Shown piece by piece: positions 1-9,133 of a stretch of DNA of 40,398 nt. Each line of letters begins with the position of its first letter. Within the stretch, counting starts at the first letter, position 1. The notes beneath the pieces were generated by a model. The model did not search any database, was not told where the DNA came from, and saw only the letters and a list, made by a program, of their open reading frames with translations. Both the position numbers and the translations under genes were made by a program. The stretch spans positions 1-40,398 of the forward strand of contig VBFY01000007.1 in NCBI GenBank assembly GCA_005889405.1. The letters run 5' to 3'. Source of the DNA: Chloroflexota bacterium (GTDB lineage: Bacteria > Chloroflexota > Limnocylindria > P2-11E).

Positions 1-1011
1 ATTGCCGCCTGTGGCGGCGCGGCCACACCCAGCCCCAATCCGAGCACCAATGCCACGGCGAGCGCCGCGGCAACCGCGGAGCCGTTCGCCCTCACGATCA
101 TGGTCGGCGGGCTGAACAAGCAGATCTATCTGCCGAACAAGCTCACCGAGGCCCTGGGCTACTTCAAGGAGCAGAACCTTTCGGTCACGCTGATCGACGA
201 GCCGTCGGGGAAGGACTCGACGACCGCGCTCATCGCGAGCGAGGTCGAAGGCGCATCCGGCTCGTACGACCACACCATCGACGTGCAGGGCCTCGGCAAG
301 AACCTCGTCGAGGTCGTGCAGCTCCTGCGCGCGCCCGGCGAGGCCGAAATGGTCGCGACGGCCAAGGCCGGCGAGATCAAGTCCGCCGCCGACTTCAAGG
401 GCCGCAAGCTCGGCGTCACCTCGATCGGATCGGGCACGCACGGGCTCACGCAGTACCTCGCCGTGAAGAACGGCATCGCGACCGACCAGTTCACGCCGAT
501 CGCGGTCGGCGCCGGCGACACGTTCATCGCCGCGATCAAGCAGGGCACCATCGAGGCCGGCATGACGACCGAGCCGACGATCTCCCGCCTGCTCAAGACC
601 GGGGACGCCAAGGTGCTCATCGACCTCCGCACGCCAGACGGCACGCGCGCCGCCCTCGGCGGCGACTACCCGTTCATCTCCATCTACATGCGGTCGGACT
701 GGGTCGCCAGCCACAAGCCGCAGGTCCAGCGCCTCGTGAACGCGTACGTGAAGACGCTGAAGTGGATCGGAAGTCACACGCCGCAGGAGATCGCGGACAA
801 GCTCCCGGCCGACTACTACGCGGGTGACAAGGATCTGTATCTCGCCGCGCTGACCGGGAGCATGCCGATGTTCAGCCCCGACGGGAAGATGCCCGCCGGT
901 GCGCCGGACTTCGTGCTGAAGGTGCTCCAGACCTACAACAAGAACGTCCAGGGCAAGACGATCGACGTCTCGAAGACGTTCACCAACGAGTTCGCCGACG
1001 CGGCGAAGTGA
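1..1011 (+). CDS. NMT1/SsuA-like ABC substrate-binding lipoprotein (5' end outside window)
   Basis: Periplasmic-type solute-binding protein of the NMT1/THI5/SsuA class, which captures small organic ligands (sulfonates, nitriles, pyrimidine precursors and others) for an ABC importer. The frame is open from base 1 and opens with Ile-Ala-Ala-Cys (bases 1-12), a lipobox, so only the signal peptide is missing. A Ser/Thr/Ala/Pro-rich linker follows, then the bilobal domain. The segment reading DFKGRKLGVTSIGSGTH (around base 390) is the usual ligand-lobe motif of this class. Visible length is 336 residues, close to full size. The permease and ATPase would lie left of the window. The ligand cannot be named. 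A hairpin follows the stop codon. Confidence 0.85.
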   Translation: MAACGGAATPSPNPSTNATASAAATAEPFALTIMVGGLNKQIYLPNKLTEALGYFKEQNLSVTLIDEPSGKDSTTALIASEVEGASGSYDHTIDVQGLGKNLVEVVQLLRAPGEAEMVATAKAGEIKSAADFKGRKLGVTSIGSGTHGLTQYLAVKNGIATDQFTPIAVGAGDTFIAAIKQGTIEAGMTTEPTISRLLKTGDAKVLIDLRTPDGTRAALGGDYPFISIYMRSDWVASHKPQVQRLVNAYVKTLKWIGSHTPQEIADKLPADYYAGDKDLYLAALTGSMPMFSPDGKMPAGAPDFVLKVLQTYNKNVQGKTIDVSKTFTNEFADAAK

Positions 1012-1036
1012 GCTAGTCCTGTAGCGACGCCGAGGG

Positions 1037-1064
1037 AATGACTGGCGGGCGCCCGCTGGTCATT
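1037..1064 (+). terminator. Hairpin after the binding-protein gene
   Basis: AATGAC and GTCATT flank a self-complementary GCGGGCGCCCGC core, separated by TG/TG internal mismatches. The hairpin sits 25 bases after the stop codon and just before the next promoter. There is no T-tract, so it may be a terminator or an mRNA-stabilising end. The inverted repeat is seen; the role is inferred. Confidence 0.5.
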
Positions 1065-1077
1065 CGCTCGCGCGCAC

Positions 1078-1083
1078 TAAACT
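1078..1083 (+). promoter_or_regulatory. Candidate -10 box (TAAACT) for leaderless manC-like mRNA
   Basis: TAAACT is followed by exactly 7 bases and then the ATG at 1091, and no Shine-Dalgarno sequence is visible. A transcript started at the normal distance from a -10 box would begin at or next to the start codon. The same geometry recurs elsewhere in the window. Confidence 0.5.
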
Positions 1084-1090
1084 CGACCTG

Positions 1091-3589
1091 ATGCAGGCCG
1101 TGGTCATGGCCGGCGGCGAGGGGAGCCGCCTGCGCCCCCTGACGATCAATCGGCCCAAGCCGATGGTCTCGATCGTCAATAAGCCATGCCTCGGGCACAT
1201 CTTCGACCTGCTTCAGCGCCACGGCATCAACGAAGCGTTCGTGACTCTGCAGTACCTCGCGTCGCAGATCCAGGACAGTTTCGGCGACGGCGGCGCGATC
1301 GGGATGCGCCTGAAGTACAGCGTTGAGGAGTCGCCGCTCGGCACCGGCGGCTCCGTTCGTCAGATCGGTGACGCCCTCGACGACACCTTCATCGTGATCT
1401 CCGGGGACGCGCTGACCGACATCGATCTCACGAAGGTCGTCGCGTTCCATCGTGAGCGGAAGGCAGCCGTGACGCTCACCCTGTATCACGTCGCGAACCC
1501 GCTCGAATACGGCGTCGTGATCACCGGCGAGGATGGACGCATCTCGAAGTTTCTCGAGAAGCCGTCCTGGGGCGAGGTCTTCTCCGACACCATCAACACC
1601 GGCATCTACGTGATCGAGCCTCGCGTGCTCGAGCGCTACAAGCCGGGCGAAGCGTTCGACTTCAGCAAGGATCTCTTTCCGGCGCTCCTCGCCGAGGGTG
1701 AGCCCCTGTACGGATACATCGCGTCCGGCTACTGGACCGATGTCGGCTCGATCCCCGAGTACGCGCGCGCGAACGCGGATCTTCTCCAGGGCCGCCTGAT
1801 GGCGGCGCCGCTCGGCCGCGAGCTCCTGCCAGGCGTGTTCACCAGCGGCGAGGTCGAGATCGACGAGTCCGCGAGGATCACCGGACCGGTGTACCTGGGT
1901 AATGGCGTGAAGGTCGGCCCTCACGTCGAGATCGTCGGGCCCACCGTGCTCCGTGACTACGTGACCGTCGACGTCGGCGCCGTCATCGATCGCTCGATCG
2001 TGTGGCGCAACAGCTACATCGGCGAGCGGGCGGAACTGCACGGAACGATCGTCGGGCGGCAGTGCGCACTGAAGTCCCGCGTTTCGCTCGAAGAGGGCAG
2101 CGTCATCGGCGACCACTGCATCGTGAACGAGAACGCGCGAGTTCGCAGCCAGGTGAAGATCTGGCCCGACAAGCAGATCGAGAGCGGCGCCGTTGTGGGC
2201 GCGAGCCTCATCTGGGGCTCGCAGGGTCGCCGCGCGCTGTTCGGGCGGTTCGGCGTCACCGGTCTCGTGAACATCGATCTCACGCCGGAGTTCTGCGCGC
2301 GTCTCGGCGCGGCGTACGCCTCGACGCTGCCGGAGGGCACGACGGTCACGATGAACCGCGACCAGCATCGCTCGAGCCGGATGCTCAAGCGGGCGCTCAT
2401 GGGTGGCATCGTTTCGGCGGGCGTTCATGTGGCGGACCTGCTGCAGGCACCACTTCCGATCGGACGGCACCACACGCGACGACTCGGCGCCAGTGGCGGG
2501 GTCCACGTGCGCGTGTCGCCGTTCGATGCGCGCGTCTGCGACGTGAAGTTCTTTGACCGTCAGGCGCTCGACATGGACAAGGCACAGGAACGAAAAGTGG
2601 AGACCGTCTTCTTCCGGGAGGACATCCGCCGTGTCGGGTATGCGGACGTCGGTCGCATCTACGAGTCGCAGCGTGTCGGAGAAGCGTATAGCGAAGCCTT
2701 CCTCGCCGAGATCGTCCATCGGAAGGAGATCGCCGCGCGGAGGTTCAAGTTCGTAGTCAATTACTCGCATGGCACCGCGGCGCAGTTCCTGCCGCCACTT
2801 CTCAACACGTTGGGTATCGAGCTGATCGCGATCAACGGTGTCGTTTCCGAGGACGTCGGAACGCGATCGTTCGACGAGTTCCAGAACGAACGGCGCGAGC
2901 TCGCGGCCATCGTGGCCGCCCTCTCCGCGTCAGCTGGCGTGATCATCGACGCGGGTGGCGAGAAGGTGTTCTTCGTCGACGACAAGGGTCGCAACATCAA
3001 CGACATGCACTTCCTGATGGCGTTCGCTGCGTTGTCAGCGCGCGTCACGCCGGGCGTCGTCGCTGTGCCGGTCTACGCCCCTTCCGCGATCGAGGCGACG
3101 GTCGCCGAGTTCGGCGGCAGGGTCCAGCGCGTTCGGGCGTCGGCCGAGGCGCAGATGAGCCTCGCCGCAAGAGAGCACCCGCTCGTCGTCGGTGATGGCG
3201 TCGGAGGCTTCATCTTCCCGAGCTTCCATCCGTCTTACGACGGGCTGTTCGCGACGGTGCGTCTGCTGGAGCTCCTGGCCGTCACCGACAAGTCGCTGTC
3301 AGAGGTGATGGACGAAACGCCGCCGGCGAATGTCGCGCGACTTCAGGTCCCGTGCGAGTGGGAGCGCAAGGGGAGAGTGATGCGCGTACTCGCACAGGAT
3401 CCCCGCACCGAGCACACGCGCCAGATCGACGGCGTCAAGCACCAGAACGACGGAGAATGGGTGCTCGTGCTGCCCGACGGCGACCGCCCACTATTCAACG
3501 TCTACGCCGAAGCCAAGGACGAGGCGCGCGCCTGGAGCCTCGCGCGGGAGTACGCCGACCGCCTCGAGCAGCTGCGGGCCGAGGCTTGA
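1091..3589 (+). CDS. Mannose-1-phosphate guanylyltransferase fused to a degenerate phosphomannomutase-like domain
   Basis: An 832-residue fusion. Residues 1-235 or so are a sugar-nucleotidyltransferase domain, with the nucleotide-binding signature [13 protein letters not shown] at residues 7-19. A left-handed beta-helix hexapeptide region follows (about 250-375), then an alpha-D-phosphohexomutase-like region to the end. The N-terminal half should make GDP-mannose or a related NDP-sugar for glycans. In the mutase half the catalytic loop keeps a serine (Ser476, in RVSP) but not the usual TASHNP. The metal loop DGDxDR reads DAGGEK (620-625), and the sugar loop GEESGH reads GDGVGG (701-706). The mutase half is therefore probably inactive or repurposed. 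Similar long fusions are known in Actinobacteria and Chloroflexota. The gene overlaps the next one by TTGA. Confidence 0.88.
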   Translation: MQAVVMAGGEGSRLRPLTINRPKPMVSIVNKPCLGHIFDLLQRHGINEAFVTLQYLASQIQDSFGDGGAIGMRLKYSVEESPLGTGGSVRQIGDALDDTFIVISGDALTDIDLTKVVAFHRERKAAVTLTLYHVANPLEYGVVITGEDGRISKFLEKPSWGEVFSDTINTGIYVIEPRVLERYKPGEAFDFSKDLFPALLAEGEPLYGYIASGYWTDVGSIPEYARANADLLQGRLMAAPLGRELLPGVFTSGEVEIDESARITGPVYLGNGVKVGPHVEIVGPTVLRDYVTVDVGAVIDRSIVWRNSYIGERAELHGTIVGRQCALKSRVSLEEGSVIGDHCIVNENARVRSQVKIWPDKQIESGAVVGASLIWGSQGRRALFGRFGVTGLVNIDLTPEFCARLGAAYASTLPEGTTVTMNRDQHRSSRMLKRALMGGIVSAGVHVADLLQAPLPIGRHHTRRLGASGGVHVRVSPFDARVCDVKFFDRQALDMDKAQERKVETVFFREDIRRVGYADVGRIYESQRVGEAYSEAFLAEIVHRKEIAARRFKFVVNYSHGTAAQFLPPLLNTLGIELIAINGVVSEDVGTRSFDEFQNERRELAAIVAALSASAGVIIDAGGEKVFFVDDKGRNINDMHFLMAFAALSARVTPGVVAVPVYAPSAIEATVAEFGGRVQRVRASAEAQMSLAAREHPLVVGDGVGGFIFPSFHPSYDGLFATVRLLELLAVTDKSLSEVMDETPPANVARLQVPCEWERKGRVMRVLAQDPRTEHTRQIDGVKHQNDGEWVLVLPDGDRPLFNVYAEAKDEARAWSLAREYADRLEQLRAEA

Positions 3590-4461
3590 CCGTCCGCGTC
3601 GCGATCGCGCAGTGCGCGCCGGCCCTCGGCGCCTTCAAACGAAACGTCGCGATGCACGAAGAGTGGATCGGCCGCGCGCTGAGCGGCCGCGCGCGCCTGG
3701 TCGTGTTCCCCGAGCTGTCTCTGACCGGCTACTACCTGAAGGACCTCGCAGGCGATATCGCATGCGCGGCCGATGACGAGCGCCTGAAGCCGATCGCCGA
3801 CGCGTCACGCCGGATCGATGTGTGCGCCGGCTTCGTCGAGCGCGCATCGGACGCGAGGCTGCACATCGCACAGGGTTACTGGTCCGGCGGCCGGCTCGTG
3901 CACGTGCATCGCAAGGTCTATCTGCCGACGTACGGCATCTTCGACGACGGCCGCTACTTCGGTCCGGGCGACCGCTTCGATGTATTCGAGAGCGCTGTGG
4001 GTCCGACCGGCCTCGCCATCTGCGAGGACCTCTGGCACGTCTCGGTCCCGTACACCTACGCCGCGACCGGCGCGACGGTGGTGCTGTCGCCGGCATCGAG
4101 CCCTGGCCGCGGCGTCGCCGAGGGCGGCGACCTCGGCACCGCGGAGTCGTGCCGGCTGATGGACCGTTTCTACGCGCAGTACCTGACGCTCTATGTCCTT
4201 TTCGCGAACCGCGTGGGGCACGAGGACGGTATCGCCTTCTGGGGCGGCTCCGAGGTCGTCGCGCCCGACGGCACCGTCGTCGCGCGCGCTCCGGAGTTCG
4301 AAGAACATCTTCTTGTCGCGGAGATCGATCCAGATCTCGTGGCGCGCGAGCGCGACCGCAACCCGCTCATCCGCGACGAGCGCCCCGACCTCGTGCAGAG
4401 CCACCTCGGGCGCCGCACGGGTCTCGTACGCCGGCCCGATGTGGCGGTGGAGCGCTCGTGA
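3586..4461 (+). CDS. Carbon-nitrogen hydrolase (nitrilase family), probable glutaminase partner of NadE
   Basis: A 291-residue nitrilase-superfamily amidase. The Glu-Lys-Cys triad is visible: Glu43 in [10 protein letters not shown], Lys110 in [10 protein letters not shown] and Cys146 in AICEDLW. The YLPxYGxFDxxRYF and CEDLW contexts resemble the glutaminase domain of glutamine-dependent NAD synthetase, which is normally fused in front of the synthetase. Here it is a separate gene directly before nadE. The TTG start at 3586 overlaps the upstream stop as TTGA, and its first residues ([11 protein letters not shown]) form the expected first beta strand. The stop overlaps the nadE start as GTGA. 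The likely job is to supply ammonia from glutamine to NadE; another amidase role is possible. Confidence 0.85.
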   Translation: MTVRVAIAQCAPALGAFKRNVAMHEEWIGRALSGRARLVVFPELSLTGYYLKDLAGDIACAADDERLKPIADASRRIDVCAGFVERASDARLHIAQGYWSGGRLVHVHRKVYLPTYGIFDDGRYFGPGDRFDVFESAVGPTGLAICEDLWHVSVPYTYAATGATVVLSPASSPGRGVAEGGDLGTAESCRLMDRFYAQYLTLYVLFANRVGHEDGIAFWGGSEVVAPDGTVVARAPEFEEHLLVAEIDPDLVARERDRNPLIRDERPDLVQSHLGRRTGLVRRPDVAVERS

Positions 4462-5327
4462 GCGTCGCGGAGCGGATCGGCGCGATCCGGCCCGATCCGA
4501 GCGATCAGTCGCCGCTGCGCATCGACGAGGCGCTCGTGCGCAAGATGCTCGTCGCGTTCCTTCGCGAGGAGACGAAGAAGTCAGGCCACCGGCGTGTGGT
4601 CGTGGCCGTCTCCGGCGGCGTCGACAGCGCCGCTGTCGCGGCTCTCGCTGCGGAGACCTTCGGTCCGGAGAATGTCACCGCGCTGTTCTTGCCGTACCGG
4701 ACATCGGATGCCCTATCACGCGAGCACGCTCGTCTGGTCGCGAAGACGTTCGGTATCGCGCTCGAGGAGATCGACATCACGCCACAGGTCGACGCGTACC
4801 TCGGACGCCTCGGCGACGTCGATCGCGTGCGGCGCGGCAACAAGATGGCGCGCGAGCGGAAATCGATCGAGTACGACCGCGCCTGGCCCGATGGTCTCGT
4901 GCTGGGGACAAGCAACAAGACCGAGCTGCTCCTCGGCTACGGGACGAGGCACGGCGACATGGCCTGCGACCTCAATCCCGTCGGCGATCTCTACAAAACT
5001 CAGCTGCGCGAGATGTCAGTGCTCCTCGGTGTGCCGGATGTCATCGTGCGTAAGGCTCCAAGTGCGGACCTCTGGGAGGGTCAGACCGACGAGGGCGAGC
5101 TCGGATTCACCTACGCGCAGGCGGACCTCATCCTGTATCACCTCGTCGATCGCCGGCTGCGTCCGTCCGAGCTGATCGCCGCGGGCTTCGATGCGGCACT
5201 CGTCAACAACATCCGCGAGCGGGTGCGTCGAAGTCATTACAAGCGAGTGATGCCGCTCATCGCCAAAGTGAGTCTCCGCACGGTCGGCCATGACTTCCTC
5301 TATCCGCGTGACTGGGAAGCGGACTGA
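4458..5327 (+). CDS. nadE: NAD(+) synthetase, synthetase domain only
   Basis: Cytoplasmic enzyme for the last step of NAD synthesis: it adenylates nicotinate adenine dinucleotide and amidates it. The 289 residues match the single-domain NH3-dependent form. The ATP-pyrophosphatase P-loop SGGVDS is near residue 52. NKMARERKS, LGTSNKTELLLGYGTRHGD and KAPSADLWEGQTDEGELGF are characteristic substrate-binding segments. The GTG start at 4458 overlaps the stop of the nitrilase gene (GTGA), which implies coupled translation in equal amounts. The pair probably replaces the usual fused glutamine-dependent enzyme. The identification is firm; the two-subunit arrangement is inferred. Confidence 0.95.
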   Translation: MSVAERIGAIRPDPSDQSPLRIDEALVRKMLVAFLREETKKSGHRRVVVAVSGGVDSAAVAALAAETFGPENVTALFLPYRTSDALSREHARLVAKTFGIALEEIDITPQVDAYLGRLGDVDRVRRGNKMARERKSIEYDRAWPDGLVLGTSNKTELLLGYGTRHGDMACDLNPVGDLYKTQLREMSVLLGVPDVIVRKAPSADLWEGQTDEGELGFTYAQADLILYHLVDRRLRPSELIAAGFDAALVNNIRERVRRSHYKRVMPLIAKVSLRTVGHDFLYPRDWEAD

Positions 5328-5485
5328 GCACGTCGTCCAGCGGCGCGGAGCCGACCGAAACCCTCTCAACGCGCGGAACCCCGTCCCTCGTCGAGACGGG
5401 GACGCCTCGCGCGCGGGGCCCCTCGGTCGGCCCCGCACCAGCTTCTCCCGAGGCACCCCCTCTGCGTCTCGCGCTTGGATACGCA

Positions 5486-6349
5486 TTGGCGTTCACGGCC
5501 GCATCGTGCTTTGGGGTAGGTGGGATCATCGCAAAGGCGGCTTTCAACGTCGGTGTGCCGCCATCGTTGTTGGCCGAGTGGCGGATCTTGTTTGGTTTCC
5601 TTGTCTATGCCGCCCTTTTCGCGGTCATCCGACCGTCGGCATTCCGTATTCGTCGCGGCGATCTGCCGCTATTCGCTCTCTTTGGGGTAGTCGGCCTAGC
5701 CGGAGTGCAGTGGTCGTACTACGAATCGATCCAGCGGCTCCCGGTCGGTGTCGCGGTCGTCATCCAGTACACCGCGCCCGTCCTGTTGCTCATCTGGGCG
5801 CGCTTGCGTGGACGCGCGGTCGGCAGCCGGCTCTGGCTCGCCGCTGCGCTCGCGCTCGTCGGCTGTTTCTTCGCCGCGGGCGCCTACGACGCCGCCCTGT
5901 TCCAGCTGAACACGGAGGGCGTTGCCCTTTCGGTCCTCTCCGCGCTCATCTTCGCGCTCTACTTCTCCCTCGCCGAGCGGATCCTGAAGCGTTATGGGAC
6001 GCCGACGCTCCTGGTGTACGGGTTCGGCTTCGCGCTCCTCGCGTGGGCGGTGTTCCGACCCCTGTGGACGCTGCCCTGGACCACGACGCCGCATGACATC
6101 TACCTTCTATTGCTCGGCGTGATCGTCGTCGCGACGGTCATCCCCTTCGGCCTGACCCTCGCCGCGGTGAAGCTCATCCCCGCCGCGCGCGTCGGCCTGA
6201 CGGCCACGATCGAGCCGGTCGTCGCGGCGATCGCGGCGTTCCTCGTCCTCGGCGAGCAGCTCGCGCTACCGCAGATCGCGGGCGGCGCGATCGTGATCGT
6301 CGCGATCCTCATCGCACAGAGCCTTCGCCCGACCGCGGATAGCGTGTAA
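5486..6349 (+). CDS. EamA/DMT-superfamily transporter
   Basis: Integral membrane protein with about ten helices arranged as two EamA repeats. Drug/metabolite transporters of this type export amino acids or other small metabolites. The second repeat ends with the typical VGLTATIEPVVAAIAAFLVLGEQL segment near the C-terminus. The start is uncertain: TTG at 5486 is the only ATG/GTG/TTG available, but the same frame is open back to 5312. It encodes a Pro/Ser/Thr-rich stretch and the first half of helix 1, and contains CTG codons at 5324 and 5462. The CTG at 5324 overlaps the nadE stop as CTGA, the same arrangement used by the two upstream genes. The substrate is unknown. Confidence 0.85.
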   Translation: MAFTAASCFGVGGIIAKAAFNVGVPPSLLAEWRILFGFLVYAALFAVIRPSAFRIRRGDLPLFALFGVVGLAGVQWSYYESIQRLPVGVAVVIQYTAPVLLLIWARLRGRAVGSRLWLAAALALVGCFFAAGAYDAALFQLNTEGVALSVLSALIFALYFSLAERILKRYGTPTLLVYGFGFALLAWAVFRPLWTLPWTTTPHDIYLLLLGVIVVATVIPFGLTLAAVKLIPAARVGLTATIEPVVAAIAAFLVLGEQLALPQIAGGAIVIVAILIAQSLRPTADSV

Positions 6350-6378
6350 GCCCTTGTTCATGAACTGAGGTACGACGC

Positions 6379-6750
6379 TTGGACAGAGCAGGCATTCGAT
6401 TTGGCGAAACGGGACTAGAACTCGATCCAACGCGGTTGGAGGTCAGAATTCCCGCTGGCCTCAAGACAAAGACAGAGCTGCTCGCGGTGCTCGCTCGCGG
6501 ACTAAGGTTTCCGGACTATTTCGGAATGAACTGGGACGCTCTGGACGAGTGCATTAACGACCTCTCCTGGCCCCCGCCAGGCCAGGTCGTGCTGGCGCAC
6601 TCCGACGTGCCTCTCGCCGGCGACCACAGCAACCAGAGCACATACGTCTCGATCATTAACGATGCGGTCGCACGATGGATGGTCGCCGATCGAGATCTTT
6701 TGGTTACGTTTCCAGCCGAATATCGGGCGCTGGTAGAGCAGCTCAGGTAA
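6379..6750 (+). CDS. Barstar-like protein (orphan)
   Basis: A 123-residue protein of the barstar family, small acidic inhibitors of barnase-type ribonucleases. The core motif is clear: FPDYFGMNWDALDECINDLSW, around residues 48-68, with an acidic helix. It starts with TTG at 6379, with GAGG eight bases upstream. No barnase-like RNase gene lies beside it, so it may be a solitary immunity gene against foreign RNase toxins, or a barstar-fold protein with another role. The DNA looks visibly less GC-rich than its neighbours, which suggests recent acquisition. It ends three bases before rsmI. Confidence 0.8.
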   Translation: MDRAGIRFGETGLELDPTRLEVRIPAGLKTKTELLAVLARGLRFPDYFGMNWDALDECINDLSWPPPGQVVLAHSDVPLAGDHSNQSTYVSIINDAVARWMVADRDLLVTFPAEYRALVEQLR

Positions 6751-6753
6751 AAG

Positions 6754-7452
6754 GTGGGAAGGCTCTATCTGGTCGCGACGCCGATCGGCAATCTCGAGGA
6801 CGTCTCGCAGCGCGCACTACGCGTCCTCCAGGAGGTGCACATGGTCGCGTGCGAAGACACGCGCCACACACAGATCCTGCTGCGCAAGCACGACATCCGC
6901 GCCAAGCACCTGACCGCGTACACCGAGTTCAATCACAAGCGGAAGGTCGCCGAGCTCATCGGCCAGCTCGACCGCGGCTGGGACGTAGCGCTCGTCTCGG
7001 ACGCTGGCACGCCGGCGCTCTCTGACCCCGGCGAGCAGCTCGTGCGCGCGGCGGTCACGGCGGGCCACGAGGTCGTTGCGATACCGGGGCCCGCCGCGGC
7101 CATCGCGGCGCTCGTGGCGTCGGGCTTGCCGACGCGCGAGTTCACCTTCGTGGGCTTCCTCGAGAAGAAGAGCGGGCCACGTCGCCGCCTGCTCGAGCGT
7201 CTCGTCGGAGAAGGACGCACCGTCGTGATCTACGAGAGCCCCTACCGCGTGGCCGATCTCCTCGCCGATCTCGCGTCGGTGTCGCCGGACGCGCCGGTCG
7301 TCGTCGCGCGCGAGCTGACGAAGATCCACGAGGAGCTCGTGCGCGGCACCGCATCGGAGCTGGCGGCGCGCTTCGCTGAGAAAGCGCCGAAGGGCGAAGT
7401 AACGGTCGTGTTCGCACCGGGCACAGGCCGGCTGACCCCGCCCACGGCGTAG
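6754..7452 (+). CDS. rsmI: 16S rRNA (cytidine(1402)-2'-O)-methyltransferase
   Basis: SAM-dependent methyltransferase of the tetrapyrrole-methylase fold that 2'-O-methylates C1402 in the decoding centre of 16S rRNA. The 232 residues contain the family signatures LYLVATPIGNLEDVSQRAL at the N-terminus, CEDTRHTQILL, LVSDAGTPALSDPG and VAIPGPAAAIAAL, and later YESPYR and ARELTKIHEE. It is shorter than the E. coli enzyme at the C-terminus, which is common. The GTG start lies three bases after the barstar-like gene's stop, so the two are probably co-transcribed. Confidence 0.95.
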   Translation: MGRLYLVATPIGNLEDVSQRALRVLQEVHMVACEDTRHTQILLRKHDIRAKHLTAYTEFNHKRKVAELIGQLDRGWDVALVSDAGTPALSDPGEQLVRAAVTAGHEVVAIPGPAAAIAALVASGLPTREFTFVGFLEKKSGPRRRLLERLVGEGRTVVIYESPYRVADLLADLASVSPDAPVVVARELTKIHEELVRGTASELAARFAEKAPKGEVTVVFAPGTGRLTPPTA

Positions 7453-7462
7453 GCGGTAGTCC

Positions 7463-7494
7463 TAAACTCCGGCCCATCAACGGCGCGGGGAGGG
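7463..7494 (+). promoter_or_regulatory. Candidate promoter -10 (TAAACT) and strong ribosome binding site
   Basis: TAAACT at 7463-7468 is the same hexamer as before manC, here followed by a short leader of about 25 bases. The leader contains GGGGAGGG (7487-7494), four bases before the ATG at 7499. This is a leadered start, unlike several others in the window. Confidence 0.45.
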
Positions 7495-7498
7495 TGCT

Positions 7499-9133
7499 AT
7501 GAAGCTCGACCTGTCTTCGTTCCCATTCCGCACGACATCAGTGTTGGTCGTCGCCGCGCTCGCGGTGTCCGCGTGTGCAAGCCCGACACAGCCTGGAGCA
7601 TCCACGGCTCCGTCCGCGCAGGCCGGGCCGGTGTCCGGCGGGACGGTGACGATGCCGATCGGCGCGGACCCAACGCTCAACCCGTGGAGCCCGAACGCCT
7701 TCATCGAATCGTTGTTCATCAATCGCGTGCTCTTCGACGGTCTGACGAAGCCGGGGAAAGACCTCGCGCCCGCGCCGGATCTCGCCGAGAGCTGGACCAC
7801 GGCGTCCGACGGCCTGAGCTGGACGTTCAAGCTCCGCAGCGGTGTGAAGTGGAGCGACGGGACTCCGTTCACCGCCGACGACGTGGCATTCACCTTCAAT
7901 GACATCGTCCTCAAGCCCGATCTCGGTGCGCAGAACCGTGCCAGTTACGCGGCGGTGAAGAGCGTCACCGTGGTCGATGCGACGACGGTGCGCTTCGATC
8001 TCAGCCGTAAGTTCGCGGCCCTCCCATCGTTCCTCGCGTATAACGCGGGCATCTTGCCGAAGCACGTGCTGTCGGCCAACCCACTGACCACCACCACTTT
8101 CAACAAGGGCACCCCGGTCAGCACCGGTCCCTTCAAGGTCGACAAGTACACGTCTGGTCAAAGCGTTTCGTTGGTCCGCAACGAGAATTACTTCGGGGCG
8201 AAGGCGTTCCTCGACAAGCTCGTGTTCACCGTCGTGGCGGATCCGAACACGCAGGTCGCGCAGGCGCTCTCCGGTGACCTGCAGATCATGATCTTGGACA
8301 ACAAGGCGGCCGTCGATCGCATGAAGAGCGCGGCGGGCCTGAGCGTCGTGGCACGCCCGCTCGTGCAGTACTACTGGCTATCGCTGAATCAGACCGATAG
8401 CCGCTTCACCGACGTGCGCGTCCGCCAGGCCTTCGTGACCGCGATCGATCGCGCCGCGATCATCAAGTCCGTCGAGCTCGGGTACGGCTCGATCGCGAAC
8501 AGCCCGATCACGCCGGCCCTCGCGGCGTACTACGACCCGTCGCTCGCATCGAAGTACCCGTATGACCCCGCGAAGGCCACCGAGCTGCTGAAGGCCGCGG
8601 GCTGGACCCCGGGCGCGAACGGCGTCCTCCAGAAGGATGGCAAGCCCTTCCAGTTCACCATGGACGTCGGGCAGCGCGGCGTTCTCGAGCCCGTCAACGC
8701 GCTGATCCAGCAAGACCTCAAGAAGGTCGGCGTGATCGTCGACCTCAACACGATGGAGTGGAACTCCTACATCCAGAAGGACGTCGTGCGTCGCGAGTAC
8801 ACGGCGACCGTGAACTGGTGGACGTACCCGAGCGACCCGGACGTCTTCCCGTACTACCACTCGAGCGCTGCCGGGAAGGGCTTCAACATCCCGGGCTACC
8901 AGGACCCCAAGCTCGATGACCTGCTCGTGCAGGGGCAGAGCACGAGTGATCTCGAAGCCCGCAAGGCCGTGTACAAGCAGCTCCAGCAGTACACGTCCGA
9001 GGTGCTGCCGTACCTCTTCCTCTGGTACCCGCAGGAGATCGACGTGCTGAGCACGTCACTCAAGGGCGTGCCGGAGCTCGGCCTCCGCGACGCCATGCAT
9101 TACGCCGGCGAATGGTGGTTGGCCAAGAAGTAG
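7499..9133 (+). CDS. ABC transporter substrate-binding lipoprotein, family 5 (peptide/nickel type)
   Basis: Extracytoplasmic binding protein of the DppA/OppA family (SBP_bac_5), 544 residues. A signal peptide ends in the lipobox Val-Ser-Ala-Cys near residue 27, followed by a Ser/Thr/Pro linker. Family motifs include FDGLTKPGKDLAPAPDLAESW, then LRSGVKWSDGTPFTADDVAF, and the late YDPAKATELLKAAGW. Ligands of this family are usually di- or oligopeptides, but other solutes are common. It is first in an operon with two cognate permeases; the next gene starts inside its 3' end. No ATPase genes follow. The nearby M19 dipeptidase makes a peptide ligand plausible. Confidence 0.92.
   Translation: MKLDLSSFPFRTTSVLVVAALAVSACASPTQPGASTAPSAQAGPVSGGTVTMPIGADPTLNPWSPNAFIESLFINRVLFDGLTKPGKDLAPAPDLAESWTTASDGLSWTFKLRSGVKWSDGTPFTADDVAFTFNDIVLKPDLGAQNRASYAAVKSVTVVDATTVRFDLSRKFAALPSFLAYNAGILPKHVLSANPLTTTTFNKGTPVSTGPFKVDKYTSGQSVSLVRNENYFGAKAFLDKLVFTVVADPNTQVAQALSGDLQIMILDNKAAVDRMKSAAGLSVVARPLVQYYWLSLNQTDSRFTDVRVRQAFVTAIDRAAIIKSVELGYGSIANSPITPALAAYYDPSLASKYPYDPAKATELLKAAGWTPGANGVLQKDGKPFQFTMDVGQRGVLEPVNALIQQDLKKVGVIVDLNTMEWNSYIQKDVVRREYTATVNWWTYPSDPDVFPYYHSSAAGKGFNIPGYQDPKLDDLLVQGQSTSDLEARKAVYKQLQQYTSEVLPYLFLWYPQEIDVLSTSLKGVPELGLRDAMHYAGEWWLAKK

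Noticed and set aside
1013-2770. A 585-codon minus-strand frame opposite the manC fusion
   Set aside because: The translation is Arg/His/Asp-rich low-complexity antisense of a clearly recognisable gene.
6379-7452. Toxin-antitoxin or defence island around the barstar-like gene
   Set aside because: The neighbours are rsmI and a metabolite exporter; no toxin, nuclease or mobile-element gene is present.
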